Part shown: piece by piece, positions 45,551-50,479 of the stretch
Layout of the letters: the number at the start of each line of letters is the position of its first letter
Position numbering within the stretch: position 1 is the stretch's first letter
Origin: Desulfuromonadales bacterium
GTDB taxonomy: Bacteria; Desulfobacterota; Desulfuromonadia; Desulfuromonadales; JAHYIW01
Assembly: GCA_029210745.1 (NCBI GenBank)
Contig: JARGFI010000019.1
Coordinates: 1 to 50,479 of the forward strand
DNA: 50,479 nt
Direction: 5' to 3'
Notes under the pieces: generated by a model
Seen by the model: the letters and a program-made list of their open reading frames with translations, nothing else
The model's database searches: none
Told to the model about the DNA's origin: nothing
Made by a program: the position numbers and the translations under genes

Positions 45551-45577
45551 TATAATTATAACTAAAAATATTATATT
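45551..45577 (+). promoter_or_regulatory. AT-rich promoter-like region before the zinc-ribbon gene
   Basis: The 176-base gap after the HhH gene holds an AT-rich stretch with a perfect TATAAT at 45551-45556 and a TATATT at 45572-45577, but no -35 at a proper distance. A weak sigma54-like TGGCAC-N5-GTGT sits at 45601-45615. Which element is used is unclear. Confidence 0.3.
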
Positions 45578-45686
45578 TTCAGGGTAAAGGCACGAGCGGT
45601 TGGCACGACAAGTGTATTTATCTGAAAAACATACAGACGGAGAGAGTTGTTTTAATTGTCAGTTAATCTGGAAAGGGGATTGCGTG

Positions 45687-45842
45687 ATGAAATGTCCCAG
45701 ATGTAAAGGCAAGATGTATGCTGAAAAATTTTATGACTTTGTGCGTACCTACGATGCCTGGCGTTGCCCCTCTTGCGGTGAAGTGATTGATCAGACAATC
45801 CTTGTTAATCGTTCCCGGAGTCAGGGCCGTTTTCTGGTATAA
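45687..45842 (+). CDS. Small zinc-ribbon protein, function unknown
   Basis: A 51-residue protein with two CxxC pairs, Cys3/Cys6 (CPRC) and Cys27/Cys30 (CPSC), separated by FYDFVRTYDAWR, and a basic tail ending SQGRFLV. The start is ATG 45687, because AAAGGGGA lies seven bases upstream; the longer open frame from 45600 includes non-conserved residues. Such one-ribbon proteins of similar pattern recur in Geobacter-like genomes; I cannot assign a function. A strong terminator follows directly, so it is probably a monocistronic unit. Confidence 0.8.
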   Translation: MKCPRCKGKMYAEKFYDFVRTYDAWRCPSCGEVIDQTILVNRSRSQGRFLV

Positions 45843-45876
45843 TCAGCCTCCGGAAAGTCCATGCTGAGGATTATTT

Positions 45877-45909
45877 AAAAAGGCCGGACAGTGATGTCCG
45901 GCCTTTTTT
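45877..45909 (+). terminator. Bidirectional intrinsic terminator
   Basis: GGCCGGACA (45882-45890) pairs perfectly with TGTCCGGCC (45895-45903) around GTGA, flanked by five A on the left and six T on the right. It lies 40 bases after the zinc-ribbon gene and 66 bases after the end of the minus-strand gene at 45975, so it can end both converging transcripts. Confidence 0.95.
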
Positions 45910-45974
45910 GAATTTTTCGTCTGAAGTTTTATACGTGGCAGCATAACGGTGAAGGATGGACTGAATTGTGTCAA

Positions 45975-46352
45975 TCAGGGTGCCGGACCAAATTTGAGTT
46001 TTTCTGAAGAGCCGAAGAAGTAGTCAAACATCTCGGCGGAAGACATGCCGGTGGGCATGAGGACAAAGATAACAAGGGCATAAACCAGGGCAAGAGCGAA
46101 AATCCAGTTAATGATGTTGGTCAGGTGCAACCAGTCTGAATCAGTAATCCGGTCCTGATCATCCTCGGTAACTTCGCTTTTTTCCGTAGGCACGGAAAGT
46201 TTTTCCATAATACGTCCCGAAAAACAAAACAGCAGGGCGGTAATGGAAAACTGCGGCAAAAGCTCGGGAGAAACGTGCCCCTGGCTCAACAGCAACCCAT
46301 AAAGGCCCATTCCGCAGAATCCCAGAAGTGTCATTTGACGACTGATTCCCAC
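45975..46352 (-). CDS. Small membrane protein, function unknown
   Basis: A 125-residue protein with three predicted TM segments: MTLLGFCGMGLYGLLLSQG (about residues 7-25), LPQFSITALLFCFSGRIM (32-49) and INWIFALALVYALVIFVLM (83-101), with an acidic cytoplasmic or periplasmic loop EKSEVTEDDQDRITDSD between the last two. No family was recognised. The start is GTG 46352 or the ATG six codons later (MTLLG); neither has an ideal binding site. It has its own sigma70-type promoter at 46413-46441. Confidence 0.7.
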   Translation of the reverse strand: MGISRQMTLLGFCGMGLYGLLLSQGHVSPELLPQFSITALLFCFSGRIMEKLSVPTEKSEVTEDDQDRITDSDWLHLTNIINWIFALALVYALVIFVLMPTGMSSAEMFDYFFGSSEKLKFGPAP

Positions 46353-46412
46353 CTTGGTCCAATCTCCGTTTGGTTGTTTTGACAGTGACTCATGCGTCGT
46401 AACATCACGTTT

Positions 46413-46441
46413 AATCTAACTGTTTGCCGCTAAACTGTCAA
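46413..46441 (-). promoter_or_regulatory. Sigma70-type promoter of the small membrane protein gene
   Basis: On the minus strand, TTGACA (46441-46436, perfect -35) and TAGATT (46418-46413) are separated by exactly 17 bases. The start of transcription would be near 46406, about 54 bases before the GTG at 46352. It lies just after the stop of the six-TM gene at 46473. Confidence 0.75.
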
Positions 46442-46472
46442 GCCACGATCCACCGGGCAGGCGGCGGATAAA

Positions 46473-47249
46473 TTACAGCCGGGTTTTGAGCAGGACTCTG
46501 CTGGCGGGATGCCATGCAACGACATTGTCAGCAAAGGCGGTTGCCAGATAGATCCCGCCGACCACGGCCAGTCCGAGCCCTGTTGCAATTGTTGGTGCGG
46601 ACGCTGGATTGATGATGAACAGTAGTGTGCCAAGGGCACAGAGAATAATCGTTGCCGGCAGACCGTATGCCGGGACCCCTGTCCGTTGCAGATAAGAATG
46701 CGCGAGAATAGCGTAAATGATCCAAAGGATGCAGAAGACGATCGCAGCGGTTGGCGAGGGGGGGGACAACAAGCTATATCTGGGGAGTGCCAGCAGGCTT
46801 ATAATGGTCAGAAAGAAAATTGCTGCCGGAATTTGCAGGGCGGCGACCAGTGCCAGGTTGCCACTGCGCCCCCGGAACCCCTGAATCGTCAGGGTAGCGG
46901 CCGCACCGAGGCCGAGGAGCAGTAACCACGGCCAGAAGGGCGGTGCAACATTGAGTAACATCAGGCCGATGGCCAAGGTAACACTGCCGAAGCCGAGCAT
47001 GCTGTGGCGGGTAAAGCCGGTATCTGCATGGTGGCCGGTTTTTTCATTTGCTGCTGGTGGTGGGAAATGTCCGCGCCGTGAAACATTGTTGCGATCGAGC
47101 AATTCGCCATATTTATTACAGGCGGTGTGACAACCGAAGCAAAGAGTCACGATACGCGATACATCGGACGGAGAGATATAACCGCAACCAACATCACAAA
47201 TGTCTTCATCAACGCCGTAGAATGGACAGTGACTGGATTTTTTCGTCAT
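46473..47249 (-). CDS. Cysteine-cluster protein with six TM segments, probable target of the two-component system
   Basis: A 258-residue protein. Residues 1-60 are soluble and Cys-rich: HCPFYGVDEDICDVGCGYIS, then LCFGCHTACNKY, with seven Cys or CH positions that could bind a metal. Similar CDVGxGYISP clusters recur in other deltaproteobacterial proteins by my recollection, function unknown. The CFGCH looks like a heme c site, but there is no signal peptide, so cytoplasmic zinc or iron-sulfur binding is more likely. About six TM helices follow (residues 85-250). ATG 47249 has GGAG six bases upstream. A sigma54-type promoter and two dyad sites lie upstream, next to an NtrC-type regulator gene. 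Confidence 0.75.
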   Translation of the reverse strand: MTKKSSHCPFYGVDEDICDVGCGYISPSDVSRIVTLCFGCHTACNKYGELLDRNNVSRRGHFPPPAANEKTGHHADTGFTRHSMLGFGSVTLAIGLMLLNVAPPFWPWLLLLGLGAAATLTIQGFRGRSGNLALVAALQIPAAIFFLTIISLLALPRYSLLSPPSPTAAIVFCILWIIYAILAHSYLQRTGVPAYGLPATIILCALGTLLFIINPASAPTIATGLGLAVVGGIYLATAFADNVVAWHPASRVLLKTRL

Positions 47250-47299
47250 CACGCACTCCGTTTTCAGTGAAGTTAATATCTGCTGTCAGCACTCTATTG

Positions 47300-47315
47300 A
47301 GCAAAGGCTGTTCCA
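47300..47315 (-). promoter_or_regulatory. Sigma54-type (-24/-12) promoter
   Basis: On the minus strand TGGAACAGCCTTTGCT matches the consensus TGGCACGN4TTGCW at 10 of the 12 specified positions, with the essential GG and GC exactly ten bases apart. The GC is followed by about 12 bases to a likely start near 47290, leaving a leader of about 40 bases before ATG 47249. Its neighbour gene encodes a sigma54 activator. Confidence 0.72.
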
Positions 47316-47407
47316 GAATCGCTGGCGTCATGCTGAAAATATTTTTAATGTAATATCGGTGAGTTATGTTGCAGAGGTAAAAAGTTGCGGAATGCGCTGG
47401 CAGAGCT

Positions 47408-47461
47408 CTTTTCGCGGATGCGCAAATCATTGGTAAATACGATTTGCGCATCCGCGAAAAG
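47408..47461 (-). promoter_or_regulatory. Two inverted 18-bp dyad sites, probable activator binding sites
   Basis: A perfect 21-base inverted repeat (47408-47428 and 47441-47461) with a 12-base spacer. Each arm contains a near-perfect dyad of pattern TTTKCGC-N4-GCGMAAA (47409-47426 and 47443-47460), centres 34 bases apart. This is about three helix turns, as in NtrC-type enhancers. The sites lie about 130-160 bases upstream of the predicted sigma54 start. The polarity (T on the left, A on the right of the stem) is wrong for an intrinsic terminator in either direction. It begins five bases after the regulator stop. Confidence 0.65.
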
Positions 47462-47465
47462 GGAA

Positions 47466-48839
47466 TCAGGTGACCGATTCCTTGGTAATTCCGTATTTCT
47501 TCATTTTACGATAAATGGTCGCCATATTCATCCCGGCGAGTTTGGCGGCTTCTTCAACATTCCCTTCAGTGCGACGTAGCAGCCCGCAGAGGTAGTCAAT
47601 CTCGAAACGTGCCAGTGACGAGGTGTAACCGGCTCCACTGCTGCTGGGTTCCCCCTGTTCATGCGGTATTTCCATGATCTGATTCAAGGTGGAGAGGCTG
47701 ATATGCGATCCCGTTTCAATCGTCAGGCAGGCTTCAATGACGTTCGCCAGTTGACGGATGTTCCCCGGCCAGTCATGCGTGGTCAACACACGCAACGCTT
47801 CGGGGGTAATGCCCTGAAAGGTGGTGGCAAACTTTTCGTTGCAGGTACGGATGAAATGGGTGACCAGTATCGGGATATCCTCGCGCCGTTCGCGCAGCGG
47901 CGGCAAGCGGAGTTTGATGACATTGATGCGATAGAAAAGGTCCTCGCGAAACGTCCCGCGACTGACGTCTTCACTCAGGTCCGCATTGGTTGCGGTGATC
48001 AGACGCACATCGACTCGGGTCGGCCTGGTGTCACCGATGCGCATAAACTCCTGTTCCTGCAGAAAACGCAGCAAGGTTTTCTGGACAGTCAGCGGCAGGT
48101 TGCCTACTTCGTCGAGAAACAGGGTGCCGCCATCAGCTTCTTCGAGAAGCCCCTTGCGATTTTCCGTGGCCCCGGTAAAAGCTCCCTTGCGTGAGCCGAA
48201 CAGCTCGCTTTCAAGGACCGATTCAGGGAGCGCGCCGCAATTGATGGCGACAAACCGCTTGTCGTGACGCGTCGAATTATAATGAATCGCCTGGGCAATC
48301 AGTTCCTTGCCACTCCCCGATTCGCCGGTAATCAACACCGATGTGTCGCGAACGGCGATCTTTTCAACCTTGAGCAGCAGCTCGCGCAACGCTGCCGAAT
48401 TGCCGATAATGCGATCAAATTTGAAACGACCGGTCAATTCCTGGTGCAGATGGTGGTTTTCAACCAGTAATTCGTTGGTTTTCAGCGCGTTTTTGACGCG
48501 GTAAAGCAGTTCTTCAGGCTCAAACGGCTTGGTCAGCATGTCATAGGCACCCTTGCGGAGCGCCTGAATCGACATGTCCACGGTGGCAAACGCGGTAATG
48601 ATAATCACCGGGAGCAACGGTGCCTTGTCCTTGACGTGTTGCAGAACTTCAAGCCCGTCCATCCCCGGCATTTTGATGTCGGTCACGACGACATCCCAGT
48701 CGGCAGGGGAAAAACGCCGCATGGCCGCGACCGGGTCAGTAAAAGCGGTAACCTCATAGCGTTGATCTTCGAGGATTGCGGTCATCATCCGACACAGCCC
48801 TTCCTCGTTGTCGATTAACAGAATGCGTTTTCCAGTCAC
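47466..48839 (-). CDS. Sigma54-dependent response regulator (NtrC family)
   Basis: A 457-residue regulator with three domains. The receiver (residues 1-120) has phospho-acceptor Asp54 in VVTDIKMPG, Thr in TAFA and Lys in LTKPFEP. The AAA+ sigma54 activator domain (about 140-375) has Walker A GESGSGKE, the sigma54-contacting GAFTGA in RKGAFTGATENRKG, and FLDEVGNLPL. A Fis-type helix-turn-helix lies at the end (NVEEAAKLAGMNMATIYRKM). The start is GTG, overlapping the kinase stop by four bases, so it is the partner of that kinase. It probably activates the sigma54 promoter at 47300 through the dyad sites at 47408-47461. Confidence 0.96.
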   Translation of the reverse strand: MTGKRILLIDNEEGLCRMMTAILEDQRYEVTAFTDPVAAMRRFSPADWDVVVTDIKMPGMDGLEVLQHVKDKAPLLPVIIITAFATVDMSIQALRKGAYDMLTKPFEPEELLYRVKNALKTNELLVENHHLHQELTGRFKFDRIIGNSAALRELLLKVEKIAVRDTSVLITGESGSGKELIAQAIHYNSTRHDKRFVAINCGALPESVLESELFGSRKGAFTGATENRKGLLEEADGGTLFLDEVGNLPLTVQKTLLRFLQEQEFMRIGDTRPTRVDVRLITATNADLSEDVSRGTFREDLFYRINVIKLRLPPLRERREDIPILVTHFIRTCNEKFATTFQGITPEALRVLTTHDWPGNIRQLANVIEACLTIETGSHISLSTLNQIMEIPHEQGEPSSSGAGYTSSLARFEIDYLCGLLRRTEGNVEEAAKLAGMNMATIYRKMKKYGITKESVT

Positions 48840-50317
48840 AAAGATTCCTCCTGAATCAGCGGTAGCCTGATCCGAAACGTCGTCCCTTTTCCGGGAACAC
48901 TGCTGACTTCAATCGATCCATGATGCATGTCGACAATCTGTTTGGTGATCGCCAGACCGAGCCCCGTCCCCTGTTCACGTGTGGTGAAAAAGGGCTCAAA
49001 GATATTGTCCAGATGCTCCGCTGGAATCCCGCATCCGGTGTCGCTGACCTCAAGCAGCAACGTCTGCTCTTCGCGACTGGTGCGGATCGTCAACAGACCG
49101 TGTCCTTCCATGGCGTTGCCGGCGTTAAGAATAAGGTTGATCGTGATCTGGCGGAAGAGATCACCGTCGATCGCCAGGGGGGGGAGCGTTTCATCCAGAT
49201 CGACCTTGAAATTGACCGAGCGCAACTCGGTATGATTGGCCGCGAAAGCTGTGATCTGGCGGAGGAGGTCGTTGACATCCTCCTCACGCAGTGTCGGTTT
49301 AGGCATGCGGGCATAACTGAGCAGATCCTGAACGATTTTTTTACAGCGCTTGCTTTCGCGTTTGATTTCGTGAACGTAGTTGTAGTAAGGGGAATCGGTC
49401 TCCAGTTTGTTTTCCAGATAAGCGGCATAGCCCAGAATCACTCCCAGCGGGTTGTTGATTTCGTGGGCCACGCCACTCGACAAGACGCCGAGGGAAGCCA
49501 TCTTTTCCTGATGTGCCAGTTTCATTTCGATTTCACGATTGTTGTCGATCATACCGATCATACGATTGAACGCCTGGGCCATTTCACCCAGTTCATCCTG
49601 ACGCGTTGCAGAGACACGGACGGCAAAGTTGCCTGACTTGACCTGGCGAATCGCCTCCATCATGCGCGCGACCGGTCGCGTCAGCAGCCGGGTGGCCCAG
49701 ATAACCAGCGGCACAAAGAGGCAGGTCATGAGGATGGTCAGGATCAGCATGCTGATGAAACTGCGCCCCTTAATGCGGTTTGCGGCATCGTAGAACTCGT
49801 CTTCGTAGGAACCGACGGCCACGATCCAGTTCAGCGTTTCGACATAACGGTAGCGAGCAATTTTCATCCGCGGGCGGGGGTCAACATCGTTCTTCCACGG
49901 GTAGCGAATCCAGCCGTTTTTCTTTTCACACATCTCGCGAATGAAATAATTGCCTGATGAGTCACGCGCATCGATGAAATTCTGGCCTTCATTTTCCGGA
50001 TGGATGGTAAAGGTCCCGTCGGTGGTCATGGCATAGATATAACCGGTTTTGCCGACCTGTTTGCTCTTGATCTGCTCTTTCAGTTTGGCGAAGGCGCGTT
50101 CCTCAAAGGCAAGATCATCGTAGGTTTCATCGAGATAGCCGCTGACTGCGATGATCCAGTCCCAGGCCGGAAAATAACGGTAGGCGGCAATTTTCAACCG
50201 TGGACGGTCAGCGGGTGACAGGTTACTGCTCCACGGATAAGTGATGAAATTCACTTTATCCGGTTCCGCCTGCTTCGCGCTTTCAATCAACTCGCGAATA
50301 AATAGAGCCTGTCCCAT
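48836..50317 (-). CDS. Cache-domain sensor histidine kinase, probably truncated at the N-terminus
   Basis: The 493 residues hold two Cache_2-type repeats (4-66, with FIRELIESAK and ITYPWSSN; and 121-176, with FIREMCEKKN and IRYPWKN), one TM helix (about 186-208), HAMP (209-262), HisKA with His285 (SSGVAHEINNPLG), and an HATPase domain (NLILNAGNAM, DTGCGIPAEHL, FFTTREQGTGLGLAI). The first Cache repeat starts at the first residue and lacks its front half. No TM helix or signal peptide precedes it, and an in-frame TAA directly precedes the ATG. A periplasmic sensor needs that anchor, so the gene looks broken. It overlaps its regulator by four bases. Confidence 0.85.
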   Translation of the reverse strand: MGQALFIRELIESAKQAEPDKVNFITYPWSSNLSPADRPRLKIAAYRYFPAWDWIIAVSGYLDETYDDLAFEERAFAKLKEQIKSKQVGKTGYIYAMTTDGTFTIHPENEGQNFIDARDSSGNYFIREMCEKKNGWIRYPWKNDVDPRPRMKIARYRYVETLNWIVAVGSYEDEFYDAANRIKGRSFISMLILTILMTCLFVPLVIWATRLLTRPVARMMEAIRQVKSGNFAVRVSATRQDELGEMAQAFNRMIGMIDNNREIEMKLAHQEKMASLGVLSSGVAHEINNPLGVILGYAAYLENKLETDSPYYNYVHEIKRESKRCKKIVQDLLSYARMPKPTLREEDVNDLLRQITAFAANHTELRSVNFKVDLDETLPPLAIDGDLFRQITINLILNAGNAMEGHGLLTIRTSREEQTLLLEVSDTGCGIPAEHLDNIFEPFFTTREQGTGLGLAITKQIVDMHHGSIEVSSVPGKGTTFRIRLPLIQEESL

Positions 50318-50479
50318 TTAGTCGTTTTTTTGAGCAGCACACTCAACGGCATGGCCAGCAAATGTAGAAAGAGAGATCGACTGCGGTCACCCGTAAACAA
50401 TAGGGTAAATTTCGGGCACGATCGACGATTTTAGACGGACTCATCCCTTTGAAGTTTTGACGGGACTTCGATCAGTCAG
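50318..50479 (-). other. Region upstream of the truncated kinase, no gene seen
   Basis: 162 bases at the window edge. In no frame did I find the missing kinase N-terminus (TM helix or GKTGYIY-like Cache strand); the open frames are short and unlike known families. The kinase homology stops abruptly near 50310, where the plus strand reads CCTGTCCCATTTAGTCG. That could be the end of an inserted element, but only this side is in view. Confidence 0.4.

Noticed and set aside
45601-45615. Sigma54 promoter before the zinc-ribbon gene
   Set aside because: The TGGCAC half is good, but the -12 half reads GTGT in place of TTGC, losing the essential GC, so it is kept only as a weak possibility.
47115-47144. 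Heme c attachment site (CFGCH) in the six-TM protein
   Set aside because: Heme c needs export to the periplasm, but the motif lies in an N-terminal segment without a signal peptide and is surrounded by further cysteines, so another metal is more likely.
47408-47461. Rho-independent terminator after the response regulator gene
   Set aside because: The stem is perfect, but the T-rich side is on the left and the A-rich side on the right in both readings, and no T tract follows on either strand. The internal dyads fit protein binding sites better, though an RNA hairpin may also form.

Overview
The window is about 50 kb of bacterial chromosome, GC-rich and densely coding on the plus strand. Gene content and order point to the Desulfuromonadales (Geobacter/Desulfuromonas/Pelobacter-like bacteria, Desulfobacterota). 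The clues are a complete S10-spc-alpha ribosomal operon with secY-adk-map inside it, a citramalate synthase after a two-ACT aspartate kinase, a TIGR04190-like B12/radical SAM protein, an NtrC-type two-component system with a sigma54 promoter, and a probable DUF6178 protein. This assignment comes from reading the proteins, not from a database search.

Region 1 (1-15223): the end of tuf, then 28 ribosomal protein genes with secY, adk, map and rpoA in one plus-strand run, closed by a strong intrinsic terminator. infA is not between map and rpmJ. Five genes here begin with TTG. Region 2 (15338-22335): a minus-strand DUF6178-like gene diverges from a five-gene operon (LolA-like periplasmic protein, two FtsX/MacB-type permeases, a LolD-type ATPase and an outer-membrane barrel), which looks like a complete inner-to-outer membrane trafficking route. 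Region 3 (22416-26018): dgt, two stand-alone CheW-like proteins, and a receiver protein with a Pro/Ala minisatellite, repeated WGD-type acidic motifs and a helical tail, ending in a terminator with a 15-bp stem.

Region 4 (26102-30536): valS and a cobalamin-binding radical SAM protein. Region 5 (30588-41970): a promoter, an unusual leader, tRNA-Met(CAT) and tilS, then ftsH-folP-cdaA-cdaR-glmM-pdxJ-acpS-nnrE/D-CBS-tsaE in tight succession. This run links membrane proteolysis, folate synthesis, c-di-AMP synthesis, amino-sugar (peptidoglycan) precursors, vitamin B6, acyl-carrier protein activation, NAD(P)HX repair and tRNA t6A formation. Region 6 (42016-45510): lysC, with a well-placed internal start for a regulatory beta subunit, cimA, and a membrane-anchored helix-hairpin-helix protein. 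A 51-aa zinc-ribbon protein and a bidirectional terminator follow.

Region 7 (45975-50479, minus strand): a sensor kinase that appears to have lost its N-terminus, its NtrC-type regulator, a sigma54-type promoter with two matching dyad sites upstream, and the gene they probably control, a six-TM protein with a cysteine cluster. A further small membrane protein with its own sigma70-type promoter follows. This closed regulator-enhancer-promoter-target arrangement is the most testable discovery in the window.

No gap between genes exceeds 300 bases. I saw no rRNA, CRISPR array or intact insertion sequence.
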